A stretch of 64,000 nucleotides of DNA from Nissolia schottii (taxonomy: Eukaryota; Streptophyta; Magnoliopsida; Fabales; Fabaceae), in contig QANU01028716.1 in assembly GCA_003254905.1 (NCBI GenBank), forward strand, positions 678,793 through 742,792. Direction: 5' to 3'. The position numbers and the translations under genes are program-made. Of the stretch, positions 36,267 through 48,817 are shown piece after piece. Under the pieces are notes generated by a model. It did no database searches. It worked only from the letters and a program-made list of their open reading frames with translations, and was not told the origin of the DNA. How positions within the stretch are numbered: the first letter of the stretch is position 1; each line of letters opens with the position of its first letter.

Positions 36267-39200
36267 TTAATCAACAGACACTGGCTTCATCTCTTCAGCC
36301 TCTTTCCTGAGCTCTTGAAAGAGGACTGAAGACAAGTACCTTTCCCCAAAGCTTGGATGAACGGTCTGAAATCCACAGAACCAATGATTTTATTTTGTTC
36401 ATTTTACAAGTGTCAGAAACCAAGGATTAAGAAATTGGTTGCCTTAAATAATTTATTACATATAAATGGGTTCCTTTTTCTTACCACAATGAGTTTGCCT
36501 TTGTTTTCAGGCATGCTAGCCAGTTTGAGTGCTGCAACTGTATTAGCCCCTGATGATATCCCAACCTAAAAAAAAAAAAAAAGGAAAAATAATTGTCATT
36601 CTATTATATATAATTATCATTTAATAACAAATATTTAAATGATGAAGTGGTTCGTTAATTGTATCCGTTAAATAAAATTTTAGATTGAGTATTGTAAATA
36701 GAAAAAACTAAGACCGTAAAACTTTATTTTTATAGTAGGCCAACTCAATTCAAATTAGATTAATTGAGTCTTGTGTAATTTAGATACCAATAGTTTGGAC
36801 TAAACCAAAAAATAAAAAACAAAAATTGTCATTTGAATTATTACCATGAGTCCTTCCTCCAAGGCCAATCGCCTAGCCATGTTAATTGCATCTTCACTTC
36901 GAACCTAACATGAACATAAGAGTTCAATTAGGGTTAGGAGAAAAAAAAAAAAGACTTTAAGCTAATTTTGTAGTATCTAGGAGAAATTAATATTATTTAT
37001 GATACTTCAAGAACTTTTTCCATCATATCCATGTCCAATATGTCTGGTTTGAATCCAACCCCATTTCCAGTAATTTCATGAGGACCTATATCAACACACA
37101 ACAACATTAGAATCTGCAAATGGCTCTAATTGATGCTTAATTATATAATAATGTGCATTTGTATATCTAAAGATCATGTGGTAATTATATTTCCTTGCCT
37201 TTCTCAACTTCTCTGAGGAAATGAAACAGAACATTTTGAGAAGAAAATATGTACAAATTTATCATATAGTTTCATTAAATAATAATAATAATAATAATAT
37301 GTGAAAAAAGAGCATGATCATTACCAGGTTTACCACCATTCAGTACATTACTCTCAGCTGGCTCCACTCCATAAATCTAACATGGCACAAAACAATTCAA
37401 GGGATTTTAATGAGTATATCATATAGAATATTGTAATTTGGGATATGATATAAAATTAATACAGAAGCTGACCTTAACATTAGGGTTTTTGGATTTAAGG
37501 AATTGTCCAACACCAGTGACAGTGCCTCCACTGCCTATTCCCATGACAAATATGTCAACTTGTCCTTTTGTGTCCTCCCATATCTCAGGACCTGTTGTTT
37601 CAAAATGCACCTGCATGCTCCCCCAATTTTTCAAGTCAACTGATTATACTTCTCAATTTCAATTGAAAAGCACCAATTTCAGAATAATATAATCTTGAAT
37701 TCAGGGGAATTAAGCTGAAAATTACACAAGTACTATAAGCTATGTACACTGCAAGCATATATAATTTGAAGTGTCACATCAATTAGTTTTTAATTTTTTT
37801 CATATTAAATAAGTTCTTAAAAATTAACATGTAACATTCCCTCGTCTTTTGAAAAGTATTCGACATCAAATAACTCAAACTACTTTTAAAAAAAATGGAG
37901 ATCAAAACATTTTTTAAAGGAGTAACGTAATGTCATATTTTAACCTTCAAGTCCTCGAGAAACTAAGACTTTTTCATAAAGGAAATCAAATTGTCTTTCC
38001 CAAAAGTTAATGTAATGTCACATTTAAGCTTTTAAAGGTCTATTCTCATTGAAAATCATTTAAGAACTAAATTGATGTCACACGAAACATTCAGATATTA
38101 AAGTGATAACTTACTCGTTTTATAAACACTATTTTATAAAAAAATATTTCATATATATATCTTCAACCACAAAATAGTAATGTGGATTCAAGTATTTTAC
38201 CTGACTATTGGCTGGATTTGAAAATTGTTGTAGCATGAAAGCATTTGGTGTTGATTTAAGAAGATCATAGGCCTTCTTAACTGTTCCCCCCATTCCCTTG
38301 GTGGGGTCAGTGACAATTAACTCGGCCCCAAAAGCTTTCATGGTAACCCTTCTTTCCAAGCTTGTGTAAGAGGGCATGGTCAAGATGATCTTGTATCCTT
38401 TCAAGGCAGCCATGAATGCCAAACTGATTCCCATGTTTCCAGATGTAGGTTCAATCAGAGTTGTCTGTACCATAAAAGTAAAAATACGAGAAAAAAAGGG
38501 CGGTCAAGTGTAAGAGCGACTCATTCAGCACGGTCTTTGATAGTCTTATCCCGCAAGCGGAGAGGTTGTTTTCAAGGTTTGAACTTGGGACTTTTGAGTT
38601 GTAAAGCATCAATCTTATCATTGCACCAAGGTTCAATGACTCACTCGGTGAGAGTTAAGGAGAGTATAATGTAGAGAGTTATGTCCCCACAAGCAAAGAG
38701 ATTCAGCAAACGTATTGTTGCGTCGAGGCTCAACCTCTTGAATAACAAAGTAAAATTGGTGCTAAAGGATCAATTCAGCTAATTACCTTTCCTGGAGATA
38801 TCAGATTCTGCTTCTCTGCATCTGTGATCATAGCATATGCTGCTCTGTCAATAGGAAAATTATAGTTTGTTAGAAATTTTGTTAGAATTTAATCTTTTAA
38901 ACGATGAGTCATACACTAATTGACGAATAAATGGTTTGTTCCACTTTATTTCATTCAAATCATTACAATTTCTATAAAAAAAAATTAACAATATTTTTTT
39001 ATGGTTGTATAATATTGTTCATCATAAGAATTGATTTGATCATTTAAGAATTAATTTGCATTGCATTATTATAAAATATTAGGAGTTGATTTGTAAACTT
39101 TAAAAAGTCATAAATGGGTAAAATCCACGTAACCTAAAATCAAGGGAGTAAAATGCTTTCTCCCTTATATCTAAAATATAAGTCTTGTATATGATGAACT

Positions 39201-40038
39201 TCGATAAAATACTTTATAAAATTATATTAGAAATAACAGGAAATTCAAAAAANNNNNNNNNNNNNNNNNNNNNNNNNNNNNNNNNNNNNGGGGGGGGGGG
39301 GGGGGGAGACCTGTCTTTGACACTGGCAGTGGGTTGCATCATTTCTTGCTTGGCAGCAATAAAAGCTCCACATCCTTCAGTGACTTTGTTTAGATAAACA
39401 AGTGGAGTTTTCCCAATGAGCTGAAAAAAAAAAAGAGTGAATTATTATATACTTCAGATAAGCATTAGATAAGTGACACAAATATGTGATAAATCATAAA
39501 TCCACCAATTAACAAAATGGCAAACAAAGTTAAGAATAAAAGACATAAAAAAAAATGAAAAATCTCTGTAAACTGATGGAAAAGTTTAGCTACAATTCTG
39601 ATATTCAGTATACTCCTTTCTACATATTTTATATAAATATGGTGTAACATTTTTTTTTCTAACTAAATTTCTATGTACATATATATGGTTTGATATGAGT
39701 AATTAACCATAGAAAAGATGTTACTTGTACATCATTTAAGATACACTATTAGAGATATGTTAAGAAAAGTAATTCTTTCAAGCATAAATATGTATAAGGA
39801 ACCTTTTCAACTTGTAATTTGAAAATTAAAAAATCTCAACGCATGAAAACTAAAGGGAAAAACAAGATTTTTTTAAAATAATAATAAATAAATAAATTGT
39901 TACATGGGAAACATGGCTCTTGATGTTGGTTATAGGAAGATCACTGGGTAGATCTCTGATGGGTTCAGCAGAGAACAATCTCCTAATCATCATCACAGGT
40001 TGCACCCTTTTGTTGAGGAAATTCCTTAAGGCAGCCAT
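36267..40038 (-). CDS. CYSC1: Mitochondrial beta-cyanoalanine synthase (cysteine synthase family)
   Basis: Ten coding exons on the minus strand: 40038-39904, 39420-39311, 38844-38787, 38464-38201, 37610-37473, 37376-37325, 37085-37006, 36904-36845, 36565-36485 and 36365-36267. Total 1077 nt, 358 residues. The N terminus ([20 protein letters not shown]) looks like a mitochondrial presequence. The PLP-binding lysine is residue 80 (PTASVKDR) and the substrate loop reads TSGNMG (108-113). The enzyme joins cyanide to cysteine, making beta-cyanoalanine and sulfide, which removes cyanide released by ethylene synthesis. It is assigned to cyanoalanine synthase, not O-acetylserine sulfhydrylase, because of Met112, Met212 and Ser216, at three positions that separate the two activities in the soybean enzymes. 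All introns are GT-AG. An assembly gap lies in intron 2, four bases beyond the splice donor, so that intron is incompletely known. Confidence 0.95.
38490..38650 (-). mobile_element. Possible SINE in cyanoalanine synthase intron 3
   Basis: The minus strand reads TTGGTGCAATGATAAG (A-box-like) then AAGTTCAAACCTTG (B-box-like) and CTTGCGGGATAAGAC, resembling Au-type plant SINEs. It lies wholly inside intron 3 (38786-38465). Confidence 0.5.
39253..39306. other. Assembly gap (37 Ns) and flanking G homopolymer
   Basis: Ns run from 39253 to 39289 and are followed by 17 Gs to 39306. The G run touches cyanoalanine synthase intron 2 just inside the donor site at 39310-39309. The homopolymer may be real or a sequencing or gap-closing artefact. 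Confidence 0.95.
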
Positions 40039-40162
40039 TGATGGAATTGCAAGGACACAGACACTAGAAAATTTGGAAGAGTTGGAAGAGTTCAAATTGG
40101 ATTCTTGACAGGGAGATAACAAAATTATAAATTGATATGAGGGGGCAACATGTCATGCCACC

Positions 40163-40170
40163 TTTTTATA
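40163..40170 (-). promoter_or_regulatory. TATA box of the cyanoalanine synthase gene
   Basis: The minus strand reads CCTATAAAAAGG about 125 bp upstream of the start codon, directly preceded by CATTGG (an inverse CCAAT). The distance suits a short leader. Confidence 0.65.
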
Positions 40171-41272
40171 GGCCAATGTTTGTTGTTGGCACAGATTACA
40201 TGCATGAACATTCACTCACTCATATATTTGTTTTCGCACGTGCTTTAGTTGGTGGCGTACTATGAATCCCCGTGCATTGTATCTGTTGACTGAGGTATTA
40301 TATCATACATGGTTTATTCAAATGGCCTGTATGCAATAATGAGCTATGTAGCTAACCCCAATTAGTGCTGCTAAAAAATACTAAAAAAAATACTTATATG
40401 ACATTGGATGACAATTAATGTATAGTACATGAATTTTGAAAGCCGTGATTTTAATTTTTAATTATTAAAAGAAAATTAATAAACAAGAAATTTATGGTTC
40501 ATAAGGTTCATGCATTGAAAATGGTCTAAGACCATAAGTATTTTGCTACTACTACTCCCTTCGGTTTATAATAATTGTACATTTTAATTATTTTAATTTA
40601 TCTTTGACTCAACCTATTTTGATAAAATTATATCCCCCACACACACATATATATAAAGTTAAATATGAACTAAAATAATAAAAATTAACACTTATTATAA
40701 AAAAAGTGAGGGAGTAATAATTTTTATGTAGTCTTTTCTTCATCAAATCCAATATATATCACCTTACATTAATACTCTATAATTCATTTGTCCTCTTATA
40801 TAACTGTAACTCGTTATGTCTAAATTGATAATTAATCTTTAAATTAATGTATTTGGTAAGGGTATTTATCGATTGGGTTTGATCGAACTCAAATCTAACT
40901 CTATTTTTTGCTTGGATTAATTCTTAAAGTTTGAAATCGAACCTGGTAATGACTTGATTGTTGACTGAGTCAAATCGGGTCAACTCAATTTAGACAATTT
41001 GTGTATAGATAAACTATTTGTACCATACATATTCCAGAATTTCAATCAAACTAATGATGAAATATTTGAGAATATTTTAAATGAGACATTAAGTTAAAGA
41101 TAAATTAAATAGTCAAAATGGACAATTATTATAAACGAGAAGAGTACTAATTTATATCTCGTCTTCTCACATCAAATACAATTTTTTTTGTAACTAGTAT
41201 ATTTACCCGTGCGAAGCACGGGAATGTCAAAAAATTTAATACAAAATATAAATATATGTATATAAATATATG

Positions 41273-41310
<38 letters not shown>

Positions 41311-43239
41311 ATAAGTGTATATTAAACCTTGTAAAAATGTTTGAGAACATCTCTTCAAATCAATAGTAGCGAATTAAATTTATGTAACATTTTTTTGTGT
41401 GACCTTCCCGTTTCTAGTTCTATACTATTTGCTTTTCCATTTTCATCCATATCTTAATATTCCTACTCTTTTTTGGCTTTGTACAAATATTTAAACTTCT
41501 ATCTCATCTTCATAACGAGTGTATGCCATTTTGTGCTCCATACAAATTATTTAACATTCATGTTAAGATTGCTTCCTTCATGTTTTGAAGCTTCACATCC
41601 ATGTCCTGTTTGCCCTCACAAGTAAACATTATTTTCTTTTAGATTTGGTTTAATTCCATATCAATTTTCTAACAGCAAGATGTCAAGTTTCAAAACTTCT
41701 ACATTTTACTATATTTTTTTGGATTAGTATACTACTATAGAATCTTGATACTCAATACTCATTAATTTCAATTTACATTCCTATCATGCATAAATAAATT
41801 AGTAAGCAAGTTAATTTTCATAGGTTAAAATAATTTTATTCATTTATTAACCAAATGTGAAGTGCCTTTTTTATTTAAGCTTATAGGATTTGACCATACT
41901 TAGTAGACTCTTTCTACCATTGTTCACATTTTTCTTACATGTCTTCACCAATAATCTACTAACATGAGAATCAAATATGATGAAAGGCACACTATTGAGT
42001 GGGTTTTAATAAAGTCAAAATAATTTGTTCAAACAAATAACAAAATTGCATTTACAAAACCAATATCGATAACATTTCTATGTCAAAATCATTAATGAGA
42101 CTATTTGACTTGCACCCTGATCACACTTCTTATCTAATCATGTAAATTAATAAATATAATAGAAAGCATCTGTGTCGTAATCAAGTCACTAAAAAATACC
42201 ACATCAGCATCCTCCTTGCTGACATTACATGCTTTTTTATATTAGTAATAGAATGACACGCAATATCAGTCTATATAGAACATGCATATGAAAAATAGAC
42301 AGATTATGAGAAAAAAGGACATATTAACTTTATGTGATAGAAAACATAGTGAATCCATATCTGAAAACATAAACTAAAAATAGTCAAAGCCATGGATTTA
42401 TTGTCAACAATCAAGAGAAGAAGAAAATAAAAATTTGAATACAAATATTGATAATAGATAAGGAACTCAAAGGGATGAAATCACACAACCATCTAGTAGA
42501 CAAAATCACCACCGTCCAATCCGAACTGCCTTCCACTGCCTTAGATATTGGCAAGCTATCTCACATGTGTGACATCGTTGAACCTCACACCGCAGTGAAA
42601 GAAGAAAATTACATCATCATTTGAAGAAAAAAAAAATCAAAACTTTTAGAAAATTATAAAGGAAGAAAATGTCTTACCATAAGTAAAAAAGCTTGGGAAG
42701 AGAAAGAAAACGATGGACTTCCACACATCATCAACCATAGAAATAAAAGCAGAAGCTTAAATTAGACATAATAGAGAAATACTGAAAATAAATTGAGTAA
42801 GAAGAATGAGATAAAGAAGGTACTGAACAAAAATAGAGTGAAAGAGAAGGAGAGTTATGGAGATCATTAATGGGTAAGTGAAAATATATGCATATAGAGA
42901 AGTGGAAGAGTTAATGAGGGAATGAAGTATTAGAAATGGTGCAGCTAGATTAATGGGATAAAAGCAAAGCAAAATTAATTTTTCAATTAATTGAAATTAG
43001 AGAAAATTATGGAGTAATGAGAAAGAATTAACTGGGAAGCCATTGATTGTTTTCAAGACAAAATGAATGCATGTAAAATAATTATTATTTACGTATTTGA
43101 GAAAGAGTTAATGAGATACTTTGAAATACATCAAAATAAATTCGAAATCAAAATTAAAAATTGCATAATTGGCATATCTGTGAGTTAAAGAAGTTATACA
43201 AATATGAAAAAACAATATAAATTAGAAGAAATTATTTTT
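40171..43239. other. AT-rich spacer with transposon remnants
   Basis: No gene. At about 40547-40716 a Stowaway-like unit is framed by CTACTCCCTTCGGTTT and the inverse of ATTACTCCCTCAC. At 41208-41222 the hairpin CCCGTGCGAAGCACGGG, a motif frequent in plant repeats, appears. A GA microsatellite lies at 41286-41310. The remainder is featureless. Confidence 0.5.
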
Positions 43240-45180
43240 ATAAATAAATTAATAAGGTTAAATGGAATTGGTATTGGTGTTGGAAAATGAAATTTGGACT
43301 ACATCAGTCTTGACAAAAAGAACCACATTTGAACAAAATTAAATAAATATACAACTTTTTTGTTATAAATTGGTGAAATTGTGTAACTGACAATTGCTTT
43401 TAATATTTAATTTAATTAAATTATATTTTCCAGTTTATATTCAATTGCTTTGATTTGATTTTGTTTTTTTAATTAGAAAATGTTGAAATATGACACATAC
43501 GATGCATTTAAAAATTCACACCAACTTTATATAAGATTATAAATAAATTAATAAGGTTAAATGGTGTTGATATTGGTACTGGTCTCCGACAATGAAATTT
43601 GTATTGCATTAGTCTTGACAAAAGAACCACCTTTGAAAGAAATTGAATAAATATGCAATTTTTTGTTATAAATTGGTGAAATTATGTATCCGACAATTGC
43701 TTTTAATATTTTATTTAATTCATTATGTTTTCCATTTTATATTCAATTGCTTTCATTTGATTTGATTTATTTTTTAATTAGAAAATATAAAAAAATATGA
43801 CACATAGGGTGCATTTAAAAAGTTACATCAACTTTTTATATTATATAAGATTATAAATAAATTAATGAGGCCAAATGGTATTGGTATTGGTATTAGTCTT
43901 GGATAGGGGTGTACAAAACTCGGTTCGGCTCAAAGCATTCGACCCAAAGATGATTGAGTCTATTCGGGTCTAGGGTTAGGTTTGAGTCTTTAAAATTGGT
44001 TTGGTCCAAATATAAAGTCAGGTTCGAGGTAAAGGCAAACTTGGTCCAACCCGACCCATGTACATTTTATGGTGCAAATTTTTTTGGATAATCTATTGTA
44101 GTTAAACCATATATCTATTTTGATGTGTAGAAAGTAGAAACCTAGCACATGAAGTATATATTGTTGCACTTTTCTTAGTTTATGCATCTTAATGAGTGCA
44201 CTAATTTTTTTTTGTCTGTGTTGTGCACTAAAACTATGAAAATTTGAATAAGAATGCTAAAATTAGAAATTTTATGTCATTTTGTTATTGTGTTTGAAAT
44301 TAATGGGTGTTTAGTTAGGAACTATGATACTTATTCAAATAGGAAGTAAAATGAGAAATGAAATAGTTGGTTTGCAATTTTTTTAATTTCATTTTAATGG
44401 ATATCATTTTTTATTTTTTGGTTTGAGATAGCATTGATCCGTTTTAGGCCGGTCCAAACCCAGGTTTTAACTCGGCTCAAAGGTGATCGAGTATATTCGA
44501 GTTTAAAGTCAGATTTGTGTATTCAAAATTAGCCCGATCCAAATATAGAGTCAGGTTCAGGAAAATGCAAACCTAGCCCAACTCGGCTCATGTACACTCC
44601 TAGTCTTGGAGAATGAAATCTGAACTGGATTAGTCTTGATAAAAGGACCACATTTAAACGGAATTGAATAAATATACAACTTTTTGTTATAAATCGGTGA
44701 AATTGTGTAACTGACAATTGCTTTTAATATTTAATTTAATTTAATCATATTTTCCATTTTATATTCAACTGCTTTCATTTTATTTTGTTTTGTTTTTTTA
44801 ATTAGAAAAATGTAGAAATCTGACACATAGGATGTATTTAAAAAGTTACATCATCTTTATATATTATACATAAGATTATAAATAAATTAATGAGGTTAAA
44901 TGGTCTTGGTATTGGTATTGGAAAATGAAATTTGGACTACATTGGTCATATAAAGAAACCACATTTGAATGTAATTGAATAAATATACTGTTTTTTGCTA
45001 TAAATTGGTGAAATTGTGTAACCGACAATTGCTTTAATATTTTAATTTAATCATATTTTTCATTTTATATTCAATTGCTTTCATTTGATTTGATTTTGCC
45101 TTTTTAATTAAAAAATGTAAAAAGAGGACACATACAATGCATTAAAAAAGTTACATCAACTTTATATATAATATAAGATG
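43240..45180 (+). repeat. Four-copy tandem repeat, ~300-318 bp unit
   Basis: Units begin at about 43240, 43539, 43853 and 44878, each opening with ATAAATAAATTAATRAGG. They share GGTATTGGTATTGG, CAACTTTTTGTTATAAATYG, ACAATTGCTTTTAATATTTA and a close near GACACATA...GCATTTAAAA. The third unit is split by a 699-bp transposon. Non-coding; origin unknown. Confidence 0.85.
43904..44602. mobile_element. Non-autonomous hAT-type transposon nested in the tandem repeat
   Basis: 699 bp with ends TAGGGGTGTAC and GTACACTCCTA (inverted) and an 8-bp target duplication GTCTTGGA at 43896-43903 and 44603-44610, exactly as hAT elements make. Inside both ends lie direct copies of a roughly 130-bp subterminal block (GGCTCAAAGGTGAT-like to CAAATATAGAGTCAGGTTC-like). 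No transposase is encoded. Removing the element and one target copy restores a complete tandem-repeat unit. Confidence 0.88.
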
Positions 45181-46594
45181 TTCAAATACCATATATATGA
45201 CACCTTACCTTAATGCTATATATTTCATTCGTCCACTTATATGCGTGATTTTGTCTAAATTAGTAGTTAATCTTTAAATTCATGTATGTATTTTGACACA
45301 AATTATACATAAATTTGCTCATTAATATGTCAATTTAGTTAAAATGACATCTACAGATGAATGGAGGAAGTAATACATTTATCTTGTCTTAATACATATA
45401 TTAAGAAATTCTCGTATATTCATTGAACTATTATAGTTCCACACCTACATAGGGCCATTAATTTCTTAGAAATAAAATATTCAACTTGGAAAGTTTTTGT
45501 GTCACTATGTCTGTTACATGGTTCATTTTTGTCTAGTCAGTCACATGGATTATTTGGGTTTCTGGAAACTGATATGGGCTTTTATTCAGTTTTCCCGGCT
45601 TTTGCATGCTTCAAATGGGCCCCAAGTCCAATCCTATCAAATTTTTTTCACATGCATTCACTACGCTGATATATGAAATTACTACATATAAATTTACACA
45701 CATTATTGAACAAAAACTTGGTTCAAGATTTTTCTATTACAAGACCCTTGTTAGAAAGTCATGTTATCCAACTACGGTGCTTTAAGTTTAGAGGTTATCA
45801 TAATCTTTTGATTTGGACTCTTCTTTTAATTTAAGTTCATAACATTAGTGTTTTCAGTGATAAGTCAACGCACGAAGGAGGTGACCTAAGAAATAAGTGA
45901 CATGAGAAAAGACTACTTAGAAGAATTAGAGTGAAGTCACTCGAGTGAGCAACCTAGCTAGAGTGGGCCATTATGATCATGGAAGGGGGGGGACTTATTA
46001 AGAAAGAAGCGACACAAACAAATGGTTACTAAAAAAGACCAAAGTGAAACTGTTATGAATTTTACATTGAGTAAAAAAGCAAATTTAATGTGGTACGTAA
46101 GTGATGAAACTCTCTCCTATTTCAGTCATAACTGAAAGCACTTAGAGTGGGCAACATATAGTAGGCAACCATATGGTCGTGGAGAAGGTGCGACTTAGGA
46201 AAGTAGCAACCCAAAAAAATGGTTACTTGATAAAGTTAGAGTGAAAGTGCTTTGAGTGGTCGTAGTCTAGAGGGTATTTGTGATCGTTGACATATAAATA
46301 CCGTTATAATATTAAAAGTCTCACATCGACAAATTATTTATATATATATATATGTGTGTGTATGTATGATTAATCTAGGAGTTCTCCTGCTCAATAGACG
46401 ACTACAATTTTGGGTTGGGCTCCCCCCTCGCTTAAGCCCAGATAACATTTTCTCTTGTTTATTATTGCTTGTATTTTTTGCTAGTGTGAAGCTTGTTAAG
46501 CCCCAAAATGTTTCCTGAACAATCACAATGAAATTATATGGCAAAGATATATACCAATATCACATACTAGAATTTATATCATTGCAGATGAATA

Positions 46595-46643
<49 letters not shown>

Positions 46644-48812
46644 AAAGTTATTGAGCCGAGTAAATATACTATAACTTATTGAGTGAATAGATCTTCCTCT
46701 CTCTATGTACATATAACTCTCTCTCTCTAAAAATAAAGATTTATTCCATCCATGTATGCCTCCAATCCCCTCTATTGTCAAAATGGATTTAAACTTGGAG
46801 GTTGACCTGTTTAAACCTACTCAAATATGTTGGTGAAGTTAAACAAGCATTTGGGATACTAGGGGATATCAATTTTAAAACACTATGGAATGTTACTTAG
46901 AAGATATCTACATCAACACTTTATATGGATTTGAGAAAACTTAAAATAATTAAATTGCAAAGACCTGAAGTCTTCACCTCTTTTAAAAAGCAGTTAACCT
47001 ACTTAATTAAATTGCATGCACACAACATGCTAAGTAAAATAACCTCAAGCACCATATATGAGTAACCTACTTTTAATTGGAAAAAATAAAAAATAAAGTT
47101 TCCAATTGAAAATTTCGAATACTATCACGGGTTTTAGGCTTCTGAGATTGTGTGGCACAAAGGCATCAACATTATTTCAATGCGTGCATCATCAGTTGAT
47201 CTTATGAATCATGCAATTGACATAAATGCATGACACGAAGATTATAGGTGTGTAACCGTTAACCAAATTAAATAAAAAACACACATAATATAAAAATTTT
47301 ATAAATTGGAGTGATTCATGTTGGAGCCACATGAACAAAATTATAACCATTCCTGAAGATCGGTAGTCACACCTAATGTTATTTGTTAGATGCACAGTAA
47401 TTAATGTTTGTGTTGGTATGTATGTGAAATATCCAATCTCAAAAATTCATTATTTTAACACTTTTTATTTTAAATATACTAATTACTTGATTAGTTCAAA
47501 GCTTAACACACTTTTGTTGCATTTTGTATTAGCACCATTGATTTAACTCTAAAAAAAACATGCCTAAGTATAAATTCTATTGATGTACACTTTATGGAAG
47601 GGACAAGACGTTGATTTGAGTGGAAGAGACTCGTTTAAGCATGTCAAGGGTTCAATCTTAAGATTTTTGTATTGAGATTAAGATTGATCTCCGCTTAGAC
47701 ATCTAACCGTACCAAAAAAAAATATTCTTCCATACTTAGTGTGAGGAGATACTCAGAGAAAAAAGAAAGTTTTACTTGCAAAATATCACTAACGTAATTG
47801 GGGTTCCAATTATATGGTATTTATTAGTTCCCATCTTTAACAATATTGATGTGTTCATATGAATGGAGATCTCCTGTCTCACTCTCTGTTACTCTCCAAC
47901 TGGATGTTGACAATTCACATTATTTTATCCATAATTTTTGTCAAATCATTTTAAACTACCCATAATACTACACATGACAATTTTTTATTATTAATTTTGT
48001 CCTACTCATATTAGCACTATCTATTGTTTTAAATTTCAAATCGGTTCACGAGAGACAATGAGACAATCGATTGTTCCAATCTGTTGCATGGCTAATCCAA
48101 AGCAACAACAAGCCTAGTCTTATGGCTCGGCCGGACCGGGTTTGACAACTGATTTTTTCATGCTCGAGAGCACTTACAAATTGTGTTGCTCGAGAATGCA
48201 CACATTTGGATTGTATTGTGATATGAAAATTTTTGTTATGCCAAGAATACAATATAAACACAAGCAAGTAAATTAGAATCCACAAAATTTAGTAGGATTT
48301 CACTCCTTAAAATTCTGTATGAGTAAATAACTTAATCAAAAAAAAATATGTGAAAAGAACTTTTGGACGTGCAATACCAATTACTAAAAATGCTTGTTTT
48401 TACTTCACCAAAAATGTTAGCAATATTTTTTTTTAAGAAGTTAAATATTTGAATCTTTCATAAAATATACAAGAAATGACCTTTTGAGAATGTGGTAAGT
48501 TGTACCACCATTTTGATTAATCACTAAAAAATTAAAAATGTCAGATATATTATATTGTTAAGATATAAAATCATCTCTTCCTAAAAATTTGATCTAGTAG
48601 GTAGAGACATTTAAATTATTTTACATTTTAACATGTTCTCTCGTTCAAGAGCTCTATTGGCACAAAGCATTGCAATGAACAAACTCTCTAGACATCTTAA
48701 TTAGGTAATAAAAATTGTAGTATTATGTCCAAAAAAATCTCTCTCCCAAAACTTAATATGATAAGTCATAGAAACAATTGAATGATTATATATCTTCACA
48801 AATATTATAATT
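45181..48812. other. Spacer with minor repeats
   Basis: No gene. Seen: a possible MITE remnant around 45190-45375; a diverged pair of roughly 200-bp direct copies at about 45890-46080 and 46130-46300 (shared AGAGTGGGC, GGTTACT, GTCGTGGA-like words); a (TA)n microsatellite at 46600-46638; and a weak SINE-like tract (GGGTTCAATC) at about 47610-47710. Confidence 0.45.
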
Positions 48813-48817
48813 ACAGT

